Source of the DNA: Zingiber officinale
Taxonomy: Eukaryota > Streptophyta > Magnoliopsida > Zingiberales > Zingiberaceae
Direction: 5' to 3'
Assembly (NCBI RefSeq): GCF_018446385.1
Contig: NC_055991.1
Coordinates: 115,673,794 to 115,737,793 of the forward strand
Length of the DNA stretch: 64,000 nt
Shown: positions 46,771-59,220 of the stretch, one piece after another
Position numbering within the stretch: position 1 is the stretch's first letter
Layout: every line of letters starts with the position of its first letter
The notes under the pieces: generated by a model
Databases searched by the model: none
Told to the model about the DNA's origin: nothing
Seen by the model: only the letters and a program-made list of their open reading frames with translations
Position numbers and translations under genes: made by a program

Positions 46771-47595
46771 AAGTTTCTGTTTTGTCGTTTTCATTGGCAA
46801 TAAAGTTTAAGATTTTTATTGATTTGTTGTTTGTATGATAGATCAAATTTTCCTAGTTAATACAAAAAAATTTATCGTTGAAAATCATATAAGAGAAAAC
46901 TAGGATAGACTTGTTTTTCGAGTTTTCATATTTCTGTGAAGAATACGAAGAACGGTGAAAACCGTCACTGTTTAACCTAATTTTAGATAAAATTGTGATG
47001 GTTCAATTGATTACTTTGATCTAGCAATCGATTGCCGAGTCTAAAATTTTAAAAAGAAATAATTAGAATTCAAACAATTAATAACCTTAAACTCGCGACT
47101 ACGTCAATTTTAATCGATTAAGTTTGATTTTAATCCATTGAGATTATTTTTTAATTAATTAAGTTTTTTTTCGTAAATACTGTTTCATATTTAAAAAAAA
47201 ACTTGAAACAGTATTCGGAAAAAAACCGGAAAGCTTTCGTTGAACAGTAAAAGAAAGAAAAAAAAAGTAAGTATTTCATGTATAAAAAAATTACATTTAA
47301 TATATATAACTTTTTTAATGCAGAAATAATTAAGAAATTAAATAATATTATTTAATTATAAAACTTTAAAAAAAAATAACTTCTTAAGGGAGGATTCTAT
47401 ATATAATCATGTAGTCATATATATAGTAGACTTTTAGATCAATTAGGATAATCGATTGGATCATATCAGTCAATTACCATAAGGTATCAATCGATTAATA
47501 AACCTAATTTTATGTTGTTAAGGTTGATTAAGTAATTTTTGTTCGAATTAAGTTCCTAAAGTTTTCTTAAGTCTATCCATACAACGTGTTACTAA
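46771..47595. other. Copia leader, AT-rich part
   Basis: Untranslated leader between primer site and hairpin array. No ORF of note. Confidence 0.6.
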
Positions 47596-47599
47596 GTTG

Positions 47600-47990
47600 A
47601 ACTAATGTGTTGGCCCAAAGGAAGGTACCTTAGGTAGGTTTAATGTATTTTATGTTGATAGATGTATATCTATGCTAAAAGTAATTGGCCCAAAGGAAGG
47701 TTACTTTTATGCCAGATATATGTATAAGGTAGCTTACAACTATGAAACAAAATATTATTTTGTTCAGATCATGCACAAAATATGTCGGCCCAAAGGAAGA
47801 CATATTATGTGGCCGATTAAGGTTGTTGTGAGCTATGAACCAAAATATACCTCATATAAAGTATTATATTATACACACAATGGGTCGGCCCAAAGGAAGA
47901 CACATTGTGCGGCTAATTAAAATTTGAGTTATATTAGAGAGTATCGCTAACAAATAATGTGTCGGCCCAAAGGAAGACATATTATGTTGT
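47600..47990 (+). repeat. Five hairpins with a constant GGCCCAAAGGAAG loop
   Basis: GGCCCAAAGGAAG occurs at 47612, 47687, 47787, 47887 and 47964 in the leader. Flanking arms pair: TAAAAGTAAT with GTTACTTTTA, CACAAAATATGT with ACATATTATGTG, CACAATGGGT with ACACATTGTG, ATAATGTGT with ACATATTAT. The first unit pairs only weakly. Arms differ between units but keep complementarity (some G-U pairs). Confidence 0.85.
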
Positions 47991-48197
47991 ACTTGGAATC
48001 TTATAAAGAGTCCATTTATATGCATTTAAAATTTTATTTTATTTGCATAATTTTATATTACTTATATATTTTGGCTTTAGTTAAATCATGAGCTTAAATA
48101 AATTTCTCTCTTTAATTTTAGTACAATATATAACTGTCAGCATTAATAACATCTCAACACTAACTGGTTTAAATTTTGCGGAATGCAAAGAATATGT

Positions 48198-48872
48198 TGT
48201 TGGCCCAGCGACGGGGCCGGTAAGAGGGTGCAGCGTCTCTAAAGAAAACAAAAAAAAAACTTTCTCTGTTTTCCCAATTAAGATTAGTGGCACTATCATA
48301 ATAATTATAATCTAAAAAATGAACAACTAAATAAAAAGAAGAGGCAAACAGCTTTGACTTGGTTATAACCTAGGTGGTTGTTAATCCAAAGCGGTTGCAA
48401 AGCTCTACTAGAAAAATTTCCTTCTCTATAGGCGGAGAAGCCTCTTACACTCTTTGAAAAGCTTAGAAAAGACTAGGAAATGATTACAGTAGTTGTTCTC
48501 AAGTTGTTATTGTATTTCCTAACTCCATGGGCATTTTTATAGCTCCTAGAAATCCTATCCTAAGCTTGAGGGCGCCTCTAGCAAGGCAGCAACATATAAA
48601 ACTTTATTCGTTGCCAATGGTTCATTTGACTGGCCGAAGGCACCTTCCATAGCCTTGGAAGGCGCCTTCACACTGTTTATCAATGAACCCTTTCGCCCCT
48701 CGAATGCACCGAACTCTTCAGCTCTCTTCCCATGTCATCCTTCTCACTAGCTACGTCTTCTGTTCGACTTCCTGTGCTCTTAGACTCCTGCACACTTAGA
48801 CACATGGATCAAAACCAAACATGACCTAACCTAACTTGGTTGATCACATCAAAACAACCACGGGGTTCAACA
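48198..48872 (-). repeat. 3' LTR of nested Copia (left)
   Basis: 675 bp. It lacks about 250 bp of the GGCGCC-rich block that the right LTR has. Confidence 0.88.
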
Positions 48873-49907
48873 ATCTCCCCTTTTTTGATGTGCATCAACC
48901 CAAGTTCAAGTTAGGGTAATAACAAACAATAATAAAAGAATTTACACATAAAATATTTTAAGTATAAAGTTTGCAATAAAGAAATTGTAACACTAAGTAT
49001 GAAATAAACTGATTTATCAAAATTCAGACTTATAATAGAGTTAACAAAAAAAAACAAAATTTTGATAAAAGTCTAACTCCCACTACTCCCCCTAAACTTG
49101 TACCTATTCCTCCCCCTTTGATCACATCAAAAAACATAGAAATTTAAGTTTTAGGAAGAAAATAACTTGATTTAATAAAAACAAGTAAAAGAAATTTAAA
49201 ATAATTTCTAATTTATGGAGTTTTTCAAAAATTGACAAATATTTAAAAGCAATAGCGAATAATTTTTAATTTCACAAGTTTATCAGTTTGTTAATTAAAT
49301 ATTTAATTCCATAATCGGCTTCCAGGCTATGGTGAGGTACTAGACCTTCTTGGTTATTGGATCATCAACCACTTCTAGACAAAGCCTTTTAAAGAATTTA
49401 AACATTTAATCTTTTCTGAAAGCCTTAGAAAAAATGTTTAATCTAAGTAAGACTTTGGAACCCAATATAGGTTCCTTTCTATTGGGTTAACTAAAAATTT
49501 GGGGGATACATATTCTCTGAGAATTTTTCTAAGTTGACCTTGGTGATGTCTAATATATCAATTTAATCTACCATAAATTCTAAGTTTTGGTTTTTAAAAG
49601 TTATTTGGTTTCAAGCATGCATGGTCATTTTTCAATTTTTCGATTTCTATTTTCAATTTTCCATTTTCTAATTTTAGATTATCATACAATCTAGAGGGCA
49701 TGTCTTTGCTAAGTTCAATTTTAGCTTAGCATTTTCCTTTTCTAGTTTCACTGGATCTTTAGTAAGAATTTTAATAAAATTAAAGGACTGTTTGGGAGAG
49801 AGAGCACGTACCTCACTTACCTTAATTTATGATGCTTCCCCTTCATCGTTACTTTCTTCCGATGATCCTTCCCCTTCATCTATGATCATCTCTGAGCTGG
49901 TCTCATC
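48873..49907. other. Noncoding part of nested Copia, with polypurine tract
   Basis: Minus strand CAAAAAAGGGGAGATTG (about 48873-48890) is the polypurine tract. The rest is AT-rich without pol remnants. Confidence 0.65.
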
Positions 49908-50883
49908 TTATTCTTGATGGATTGTCGTTAGGGCTAGTCCAGCGTATACTTCGATTTCATATTCGGAGGATGACGACTCGTCCCACGTGGCTTTGAGATT
50001 ATGTTTGGGCCAAACTGGCTTCTTATTCTTTTCCTTGTCTTTGTTATTTAGTTTCGGACAGTCATCTTTGATGTGCCCTTCTTTGTTGCAATTGTAGCAT
50101 CGGACCTTTCTTTTGTTTTGGTAATCCTTCTTTGTCTGCGATTTAAATTTATTAGATTTAATAAATTTATTGAACTTTCTTACCATTATGGCTGCTTCGT
50201 TTTCATCAATAGATTCGTCGGAGTCTGAATCATTTATTCTTGCCTTTAGGGCAACATTCTGACTTGATCCTTGTCTTTGTCTTGCACACCGAGATTCGTG
50301 TAATTCGAAGGTAGAGAAAAGACTTTCTAAAGTATTTATCTCGAGATCCTTGGATATATAGTAGGAGTCTACTATAGTTGTCCATTCAGGCGTTCTTGGG
50401 AATGCATTTAAAGCATACCTTTGTGCGTCTCGATTTGTTACCGTTTCTCCGAGGTTTGTTAGTCCGGCGATCAGCTCCTTGATTCTTCCGTGTAGTTGTG
50501 CTACTGAGTCTCCTTCTTCTATCTAAAAGTTCGTCAGTTGATTCGGAGTAATCCCGTCTCGCTAGCTTTGTTTCGGAAGTTCCTTAATGCAGTTCCAGGA
50601 ACCTCTCCCAAAGTTTCTTTGCTGAGTTGTAACTGCCGATTCGATTGACCTCCCGGGGTGGAAGAACGTTGAGCAGATAGAATTCTGCTTTACCATTCGT
50701 CATGAAGTTGGCTTGTTCCTTCTTTGTCCACTGATATTCTTCTTTGTCTTTCAGAACTACAAAACCATATTTTATTATTAATAGAATTTCGAAATCTGTT
50801 TTGAAGAATACCTCCATCCGGCGTTTCCATTGTGTGAAGTCTCCCTCGAATTTTGGTGAGTGAATGCTTGCATCGACCATCAT
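49908..50883 (-). pseudogene. Gag of nested Copia
   Basis: From 50883 it reads SIHSPKFEGDFTQWKRRMEV, then EVNRIGSYNSAKKLWERFLE. Stops and a frame change occur near 50520-50590. It continues with EELIAGLTNLGET-like and ALNAFPRTPEWTTIVDSYY and ends with the zinc knuckle CYNCNKEGHIKDDCP (50186-49908) and an acidic tail. UBN2-type gag as in Sirevirus-related elements. Confidence 0.82.
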
Positions 50884-50929
50884 CTTGATCTTAATGCTTC
50901 AGTCGACGGTTAATCCTTCTGAGATGGTT

Positions 50930-50942
50930 GGGCTCTGATCCA
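50930..50942 (-). other. Primer binding site of nested Copia
   Basis: Minus strand TGGATCAGAGCCC, two bases from the LTR, a shortened tRNA-Met-like site. Confidence 0.7.
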
Positions 50943-50944
50943 CT

Positions 50945-51896
50945 TGTTGGTGCAGCGACGGGGCCGGTAAGAGGGCGCAACGTCTCTAAAGAAAACAAAA
51001 AAAACCTTTCTCTGTTTTTCCAACTAAGATTAGTAGCACTATAAGAATAATTATAATCTAAAAATGAACAACTAAATAAAAAGAAGAGACAAACAGATTT
51101 GACTTGGTTACAACCTAGGTGGTTGTTAATCCAAGACGGTTACAAAACTTATTCTCTGTAGGCGGAGAAGTCTCTTACATTCTTTGAAAAGCTTGGAAAA
51201 GACTAGAAAATGATTACAGTAGTTGTTCTCAAGTTGTTGTATTTCCTAGATCCAGGAGCCTTTTTATAGCTCTTGGAAATCCTATCCTAAGCTTGATGGC
51301 GCCTCCACGGAGGATGGAGGACGCCTCCAAGGAGGCAGTAGCCGATAAGACTTTATCCGCTGCCAATGGTCCGTTTGACTGACCGAAGGCACCTTTCATA
51401 GCCTTGGAAGGTGTCTTCGCACTGTTCATCGAAGGTGCCTTCCAGCCATGGAAGGCGCCTTTCAGCCATGGAAGGCGCCTTTCACAGAAGGCGCGGAGGC
51501 TCCTTCAACAACCTTTGAAGGCGCCTCGAGCAACACTTACAGCTCCACTTCGCTCCTTTGCTGCTGCGATCTCCTGGGTGATTTCGGCCACCAGAATAGG
51601 GCTCACCCGAATCTAATTTCCGACCTTCTCCTCGAGCAGGCTTTTGCTCTGACTTCTCATCCCTCAAATGTTGTGTACGTTTTTCTCGTTTGCCGGTGTA
51701 CTCTTTCGTAGCCCTTTCGTCCCTCGGATGCACCGAGCTCATCGGCTCCCTTCCCGTGTCATCCTTCTCGCTAGCTGTGTCTTCTTCTCGACTTCCTGTG
51801 CTCCTAAGCTCCTACACACTTAGACACAGGGATCAAAACTAAATAGGACCTAACCTAACTTAGTTGATTACATCAAAATAACCACGGGGTCCAACA
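50945..51896 (-). repeat. 5' LTR of nested Copia (right)
   Basis: 952 bp. 51298-51535 is a dense run of GGCGCC and GAAGGCGCC motifs, many paired as inverted repeats. Confidence 0.88.
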
Positions 51897-52519
51897 TACG
51901 TGACCATAGTCTCAGGCTGCAAAGACTTAGACTATACATTAAGGAATGATCATCCCACACCTTTAACCAGTGCTAGCGCTATAGAGAAAAGGGCTAAATT
52001 TCAGCTGTGAGAGAAATCAAATCGCATGTGTCTAAATATCATGAAACTTTCTATACCGACATAAATAAAGGGCTCAATAACATTGGGAGGAGATGCTAAG
52101 AGTTTCCTGGACCAATTAGTAGACCGATTCACCTTAAATTAAAAGGTCGAGGCTGCTACACTTCTTACGAAGTTGGTAATCATGTGGTACAATGGTAAAG
52201 GAAACATAAGAGAGTACATTATGGTGATGTCCAATATAGCAACAAGTCTGAAAGAACTAAAACTCGATATGTCTGAGAGTATGTTAGTGTATTTTGTCTT
52301 GATGTCTTTTCATGCACGGTTCACTCCTTTTAAGATATCATATAATACTCAAAAGTTAAAGTGGACATTGAATGAGCTCATTGCTTAATGCGTGCAAAAG
52401 GAAGGGAGACTAAAGATTGAGACATCTGAGAGTGCTCACTTAGCATTTGGTTCTCAAAGTGCAAGCAAGAAACGAAAGAGGATCAATAACAAAGGAAAAG
52501 GAAAATAAACTCCAGATTC

Positions 52520-53950
52520 AGAGAGTTTTCTCTACTTTGTTAGTTCGGAAGTCAATCTAGCTATTGTACTCACTAACACTTAGTGGATAGATACCAGTGC
52601 TACTACTTACATAAGTGTCACTATGCAAGGTTGTTTCAGGAGTCGACTTCCGCTTGATGATGAAAGATACATCTATACAGGAAATGGAAAGAAAGCTAAA
52701 GTCAAATCGATTGATATTTTAAGGCTTTGTTTAGGAAATTTTTCTGGATTTAGAAAATACATTTATTGTATCATCTTTTCGATGAAATTTAATTTAAATT
52801 TCTTGTTTGGACAAATTAGGTTATTCTTGTCCATTTATAAATGGAATTTTTAGTATTTTCTTTAATGCAGGTTTGGCTGGCAATGATTCCTTAGTTGATA
52901 AGATTTATAAATTGAACACCTTTTCTCTTACGGTTGACAACGTAATAATGCATAGTATAGGTACGAAACATAAATTGACCGATAAGAATTATTCCATGTT
53001 GTGGCATAGGTGTTTAGGACATATATCCAAACAATGCCTAGAAAGGTTAATGTCACATGAAATTCTCAATTTCCTTGACATGTCAAACTTTGATGTCTGC
53101 ATAGAGTGTATCAAAGGGAAGACCACTAACAAAAGGAATAAGGGGTTAATTGTTGTATTGACATTTTAGAGCTAATATATACGGATATTTGTGGACTATT
53201 CCCTAAGACATCTTGGAATGAACACACATATTTTATTAGCTTCATATACTACTATTTCAGATTTGGCTATTTGTACCTTATTCATGAGAAATCACATTCT
53301 TTGGAAATATTCAAAGTTTTCAAAGCCAAAGTTGAACTTCAACTAGGTAAGAAAATTAAAGTCGTCTGATCTGACCATGGAGGTGAATATTACGGTCGAT
53401 ATGATGGATTAGGTGAATAACGTCCAGGACTTTTTGTAAATTATCTTGCTGAGTGTGAAATTGTGACTCAGTATACCATGCCTGGTACACCTAGTCAGAA
53501 TGGTGTACCTGAGTATCACATTCAAACCCTAAAAGACATGGTAAGAAGTATTATGACTTTCACTTCTCTACCAGAGTCTTTATGGGGTGAAACACTCAAT
53601 ACTGCAATTTACGTACTCAATAGAGTACCTAGTAAGACATTAACTAAAATTTCCTTTGAGATGCGAATAGGTAGAAAGCCTAGCATTAGACATTTACACA
53701 TTTGAGGTTGTCCAGCTGAAGCTAGGCCTTACAGGCCTAATGAAAGGAAACTGGACTCAAGAATAATTAGCTACAATTTTATAGGTTATTTTGAGAAGTC
53801 AAGAGGGTATAAATTTTATGATCTCTCTAATAGATTCTTCTTCAAAACGGGAAATGCCAAGTTCATTGAGAATAGTGGGAGTGATAAGGTAAGGAAAATA
53901 TCTTTTGAGGAATATATTGATAATCCTCCTGTGGTCACTACTAGTGTGAT
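52520..53950 (+). pseudogene. Copia protease and integrase
   Basis: WIDTSATTYIS near 52585 is the protease site (DTGA type, glycine changed to serine). 52807-53169 carries the pre-integrase zinc finger, with LWHRCLGHISKQCLERL and CIECIKGK. 53170-53705 is the integrase core: IYTDICGLFP with the first aspartate, SDHGGEY with the second, and GTPSQNGVPEYHIQTLKDM with the glutamate. Then come WGETLNTAIYVLNRVPSKT and the C-terminal GCPAEARPYRPNERKLD part. Frameshifts and stops throughout. Confidence 0.88.
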
Positions 53951-54105
53951 AAGTAGCGACGTGGTTACCATACCGCACAGTATGGGCATTACACATCCAG
54001 TGAGTGTAATGAACCAAGATATTTCCATGACATCTCCAATGCAATTAGAAGAGTCTACTATTGAAATTGAAGTATTGTCTCATATTGATGAACAAATATC
54101 TCAAC

Positions 54106-54250
54106 CACCTCAAACACAAGTGTATTTAAGGCGATCCACAAGGGAACGAAGAACCACGAATTCTCATGATTACCTCAACCACCTCATACACAAGTGCCTT
54201 TAAGACGATCCACAAGGGAGCGAAGAACCACTAATTCTCGTGATTATGTT
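54106..54250 (+). repeat. 73-bp tandem duplication in Copia pol
   Basis: GATCCACAAGGGAACGAAGA and neighbours occur twice with a 73-bp offset (the starts ACCTCAAACACAAG and ACCTCATACACAAG). Since 73 is not a multiple of three it shifts the frame. Confidence 0.85.
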
Positions 54251-54370
54251 TATCTCCAAGACCATGGCTTTGATATAGGGTTGGAAGGTGATCCTATATC
54301 TTTTCAAAAAGTCAAATAGTGTTCTAACCCTGAAAGGTATATTAATACCATACAAGAAGAGTTAAAGTCT

Positions 54371-55873
54371 ATGACAGACAATGACATTTGGGAACTTGTC
54401 GAATTACTTGAAGGAAAGAAACCCGTTGGTTGTAAATGGATATTTAAAACCAAGCGAGATTCAAGGGGAAATGTCGAAAAGTATAAGGCTCGTCTTGTTG
54501 CCAAGGGTTTCACTCAGAAAGAAGACATTGATTACAAGGAGACTTTCTCACATGTATCGATGAAAAACTCCTTTAGGATAATCATGGCACTTATAACTCA
54601 TTATGATTTAGAGCTACATCAAATGGACGTAAAGATTGCATTCCTCAATGGAGATATAGAGAAGTCTATATATATGGTGCAACCAGAGAACCTTAAGTCT
54701 AAAGACTCAAAGCACCTAGTATGTAGATTAAAGAAATTCATTTATGGTTTAAAGCAGGTGTCCTGTCAGTGATACTGGAAATTTGATCAAGTTGTTACCT
54801 CATTTGTATTTAAAGAGAATCCTGTTAATTAGTGCGTATATGTCAAGTTCAGTGGAAGCAAGTTTGTTATACTTATTTTGTATGTGGACAATATATTGCT
54901 TGTGAGCAATAATAATAGTATGCTGCATCAAATCAAGTCATTTCTATCTGGTAATTTTGAAATGAATGATCTTGGTGAAGCATCCTTTATTTTAGGCATA
55001 TAGATCTATCGTGATCATTCAAGAGGTATTCTTGGACTTTCACAACATGCCTATATTGAAAAAGTACTTATAAGGTATGGTATGCATAACTGTACACCTG
55101 GTGACACACCTGTATCAAGAGGTGACAAGTTCAGCTTGCAGCAGTGTCCACGGCTTGAACTTGAAATAAAGGAGATGAAACAATTTCGATATGTGTCAGT
55201 AGTGGGAAGTCTCATGTATGCACAAGTTTGTACTCGACCAGATATAATATTCATAGTAGGGATGTTAGGCAGATATGTAAGTAACTCAAGACCATAGCAC
55301 TGGAAAGTGGTAAAGAGAGTGATGTGATATTTACAAAGAACTAAAAGGCATATGCTCACGTATCGGAGATCAGATCATCTGGAGGTGATTGGATATTCAG
55401 ACTCTGATTTTACTAAATGCTTGGATAGCAGGAGATCTACTTCGGGCTATATTTTCATGTTTGTTGGAGGGGTTATATCTTAGAAGAGTGTCAAGCAAAC
55501 ACTAGTAGCCACTTCTACTATGGAGGAAGAGTTAGTATCATGCTATGAAGTATCCAATCACGGGATTTGGCTACGAAACTTTATCATAGTATTACAGATC
55601 GTTGATGACATTAACAGGCCATTAAGGATCTACTATGATAAAAAAGTCGCAGAACTTTATGTCAAGAACAATCGCAGTTCATCGAAGTCCAAGCATATCG
55701 ACATCAAGTTTTTAGCGGTTAAAGAAAAAGTTCAGAGTAGTCAAATTATGATACAATATATCAGCACAGATTCCATGTTGGTCGATCCACTCACCAAATG
55801 CTTGGTGCCTAAGGTGTTTCATGCGCATGTTGTGGATATGGGAGTCTTTCTTATGGAAGAAGAACTCATCTAG
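54371..55873 (+). pseudogene. Copia reverse transcriptase and RNase H
   Basis: 54371-54772 has GCKWIFKTKRDSRGNVEKYK, ARLVAKGFTQKEDIDY and HQMDVKIAFLNGDIEKSIYM (the first RT aspartate in MDV). LYVDNILLVSNN near 54880 is the YVDD box with the second aspartate changed to asparagine. 55200 has GSLMYAQVCTRPDIIF. RNase H follows at 55380-55873: GYSDSDFTKCLDSRRSTSGY and SSKSKHIDIKFLAVKE. At least seven in-frame stops. Confidence 0.9.
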
Positions 55874-56417
55874 TGGGAGTCTATATTTATTTTATTACTT
55901 TATATTTGATAATAAAGACAAACATTTTGTTTTAATTATTATACGTACTTAAAGTTCAAAACATTAATGGGAATTATATATTTGTTTGACACTCTGACTG
56001 TGATATCATCATTTACTACTGTTGTTTAGCATTTGATGTTTGTAAATATGATACAGATTCCTTTTGGAATCATAAAGTTGATCATAATTTGCTATTGCAG
56101 TTTAACATAAAGTATTTCACAAATATGATCTGACCTCTTTTAAGGTCATCTTAGGACCACTTAAAAATTGACATGTACTGATCATATTTTATGTAATTTT
56201 CACTCTACATATCTACATCTTGATCTATGTTATTAATGACATTGATATTGTAATTACTATTGGGGTTTGTTACGATTATATACAGTAGTTATGACCTATT
56301 TAGTCATATACCAATGAAGTTAATGAACCAGATTGTTTACAGGGGTATTCTTTACCCATAAAGTTTAATATCAACTAAAGTTTTACTTATATTTCATATA
56401 CAACTCACAAATAGCCC
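55874..56417. other. 3' untranslated part of Copia
   Basis: AT-rich, no ORF, between RNase H and the polypurine tract. Confidence 0.65.
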
Positions 56418-56660
56418 AAGTGGGAGATTGTTGATTATTATCTCTAATTGGTGGGCTTAATTATAAGTTGTGCATATGAGTACACACCGAACCCATTAAA
56501 GTGATCTAACTTAGGTTTATTGGGTTTTAGTTGTTGGATGTAGACCTTGTATGTGTAGAACCTATAGTTCCACATCTATTATTATTTATATGATGATAAT
56601 AGATATTCAGTATATATATGAACTTATAGCCTCACATCTATTATTATCTATGGCTGATAA
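56418..56660 (+). repeat. Polypurine tract and truncated 3' LTR of Copia
   Basis: AAGTGGGAGAT (56418-56428) precedes TGTTGATTATTATC at 56429, which matches the 5' LTR for about 230 bases. The match stops near 56660, where another LTR-like fragment begins, so more than half of the LTR is gone. Confidence 0.85.
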
Positions 56661-57005
56661 TATGAAGAGGCGGAGGATCAGGTGGAGAAAATTCGCGAAG
56701 AAAATGAGGAGAGGAGGAGATGATGTGCGGTGGTGAGAGGAGAAAAGAAGGGAAGAATCGATTTTATATACTTAGGGTTTGCTTAATCAAACCCTAGGTA
56801 CACTCCTCAATCAACTCCCACTAAATAGTTATTCCAAATAGGTTTTTCCCAAACCTATAGATTCCTCTCCTCAAAATACGTCATATGAGCTCCGAAAAAT
56901 TCTTAGAAAATTCCTAAAAATTTCTAAAAATTCTGTTAAGGTTATTCGTCCATTAAACCTTATTATTCCATTATTATTTTGTTACAATATTTTATAGTGA
57001 TTATT
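56661..57005 (-). repeat. LTR-like fragment, unassigned
   Basis: Minus strand has AAGCAAACCCTAAGTATATA (TATA-like) and a CT-rich downstream part, resembling the middle of a plant LTR. Termini are not found. Confidence 0.4.
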
Positions 57006-57295
57006 TAGGAACAATATTATCCACATCTGGTTCATTGATTTCTCTTACTTTATCATCTAGAATTGTTTCTTTTGAAGCTTTTGATTGTTCCTTTTCTTGT
57101 ATCTTTCTTTTGCGAGGTACAATGTCTTTCGAGTCAATTAGTCGACTGCACTTCTGGTGTATTCTAGATACATTCGTAGGTAGAATAATTCATGGTCCTA
57201 CAGGGACATCAATATTTACTGAAGTATTCTCTACTTGTACTTGTATATATGACTTTGTCATATTTTTGTATTAACAAAAGCATCAGGCAATTTTT
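57006..57295 (-). pseudogene. Copia integrase-RT linker relic
   Basis: Minus strand reads VDWLDSKDIVPRKRKIQEKE-like sequence and IAKKLPDAFVNT, the typical linker between integrase and RT of plant Copia (SKDxxPRKRK). It may be the upstream part of the relic at 38900-40470 and 46075-46172, as orientation and order agree. Confidence 0.55.
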
Positions 57296-57774
57296 TTGCA
57301 ATTCTCTGCAAGTGAATAATTTTTTCCACTTCTTTCTCACATTGATAATCTTTATTTGAAAATTTTTCTTTTTACTTACTATAAAAATCTTTACTTAAAA
57401 AATTATTAGAAAATATTAACTAGGAATATCATTCCTTTACAAATATTTACTTAGGAATTTTTTTTCTCACAACTATTTTTAAAAAATCCTTACTTTGAAA
57501 AAATTCACTTAGATTTTTTTTAAAAAATCCATACTTTTAAAAAGTTCACTTATAATTTTTTTAAAAAAATCCTTACTTTGAAAAAGCTCACTTAGATTTT
57601 TTTTTAAAAAAAAATCCTTACTTTGAAAAAATTCACTTAAATTTTTTTTTGAAAATATTTTGAAAAAGTTTACTTAGAAATTTTGAAACTAGATTACTCA
57701 GAAAATTCCAAAGAAGTTTACTTGAAAGTTTTTTTTTCAAAGCCTTACTTGAAACATAATTTTTGACAAAGTTT
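57296..57774. repeat. AT-rich tandem repeat
   Basis: Units of about 50-55 bp with CCTTACTTTGAAAAA, TTCACTTAGATTTTTTTT and poly-A recur at about 57480-57660, with degenerate copies before and after. No gene. Confidence 0.8.
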
Positions 57775-58226
57775 TGTTGGATCGAAAGCGCTAGAGGGAG
57801 AGGGGAGGGGGTGAATAGCGCTCGTGACTTTCACTTTTATTTTGGAAGACTTTCAAGTAAACGCAACAGAAAAGAAGACAATACAAATGCAAACACCAAG
57901 GATTTTTTACTTGGTTCGGAGTCTGGGGCGACTCCTACTCCAAGGCCCACGCTCGTTGAGCGTTTACTTGACAATCACTATAAGTTTGCAAGAGTACAAT
58001 TTTAGAGTACAACAATTAAGTACAGTAAGAAAATATACCAACAACTTTAAGAATAGGAAATTCGAGGCTTCAGGTTGTCGGTGTCTTGCTACAGCTTTAT
58101 CGGGTGGTTCTTTGAGCAGTGCACAGAAGATGTATCGCGTTTTCGTTGTACTTCCAACCTGCTACTCGAGGCTGCCTTTTATAGCCCGTGGAGGGTGCCT
58201 CCAACACCATGGAGGGCACCCTCAAC

Positions 58227-59220
58227 CATAATTTGTAGAATCGCGATCCTACGTAGAATCGATTTAGGGTCAGGATCGGATCGTAGAATCGTACGATCCT
58301 ACCAAAAACCCTTAAAATCTTATCATACATGATTAATAATTAGAAAAAATACTTAAAAAACTCATTTACATATAAATAGATAACTAATTTTGCATATATA
58401 TGCAATCATTTACACTCAACACCTTAGATTACATTACTACATGTATAAATTTAAATTAACTAGTAATTTAACTACTATTCTCACATAGTAATAATATTTA
58501 TATTTTCATATCATAAAATGAAAGAATATAAAATTTCTATTAACACAATAATAATAACACATTCAACGTCAAAAATATTTCCTTGGTTTATAAGATGATC
58601 CAATTTAAAGGCCAATAAAGCACCTAACGTACATAACAAAAGTTATTGGATCCTTTGATTCAAATATGAACGTCGAAAATAATTTTCTAAAGATTGGTTG
58701 ATGTCACACAATACTAGACAATAGACATCCAAAAATTCATCATTTTGGGGGAAAAATGACAGAATATTATTGATAAAAAACTAACTCAAAAATAATTAAA
58801 TATATGTTTAAATAATTTAAAACCCTAACAAGATGAAAAAATATAATAATAAAAAATAAAATCTTCTAGGCATCCGAAAAGGATTTAAATAATATTTTTT
58901 GGGTTTGAAATAGGGTGGTTAAGGATAAACTTTAAAATTTATTAAAGATCTCTGAACGATCTTTGATTTGATATATTATAGGCCCCGTGGTTCAATCCGA
59001 GTCAAAAGTTATGACCTCTCAAAGCTTCCACCGATTCTGCTCCGATTCTGCTCCGATCCTGTTACGATCCTACCGATCCTGTTCCGATCCTACCGATCCT
59101 ACCGATCCTGCTGCGATCCTGCTACAAAACTCGATTTTGCACGATCCTGGATCGATTTTGGGTCTTAGGATCGTAGGATCGTACGATCCTACGATCCGGA
59201 TCGCGATTTTACAAACTATG
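58227..59220. mobile_element. 994-bp MITE (8-bp duplication)
   Basis: Ends CATAATTTGTAGAATCGCG and CGCGATTTTACAAACTATG are inverted repeats with few mismatches. CCCTCAAC flanks both sides (58219-58226 and 59221-59228), which suits hAT-like elements. The interior has repeated CGATCCTACGATCC words (59035-59200) and no transposase. Confidence 0.85.

Larger units (their letters stand above)
48198..51896 (-). mobile_element. Second gag-only Copia element, nested
   Basis: The 3.7-kb element has TGTTGG...CAACA ends and is flanked by TATGT (48193-48197) and TACGT (51897-51901). A tRNA-Met-like primer site adjoins the right LTR and a purine tract the left LTR, so it reads minus. Only gag is encoded. 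Confidence 0.88.
48088..52510 (+). pseudogene. Copia gag, split by a nested element
   Basis: 48088-48197 encodes a start with NNISTLTGLNFAECKEYV. Across the nested insertion it continues at 51897 with TIVSGCKDLDYTLRNDHPTP-like sequence, then LLTKLVIMWYNGKGNIREYI and SMLVYFVLMSFHARFTPFKI of a UBN2-type gag. A basic tail SQSASKKRKRINNKGKGK ends near 52507. Stops at several points. A zinc knuckle is not visible. Confidence 0.8.
46173..56660 (+). mobile_element. Degenerate Copia retrotransposon (3' LTR truncated)
   Basis: The 5' LTR (46173-46755), tRNA-Met primer site, long leader, gag, protease, integrase, RT and RNase H follow in Copia order, then a polypurine tract and the start of a 3' LTR. 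The element looks Tork-like from its WHRCLGHI and RNase H motifs. Gag is split by a nested element (48198-51896). The 5' terminus has changed to CGTTGG. Many stops. Confidence 0.9.

Noticed and set aside
53403-53420. Programmed stop readthrough in Copia pol
   Set aside because: Many other unrelated stops and frameshifts occur in the same gene, so decay is simpler.
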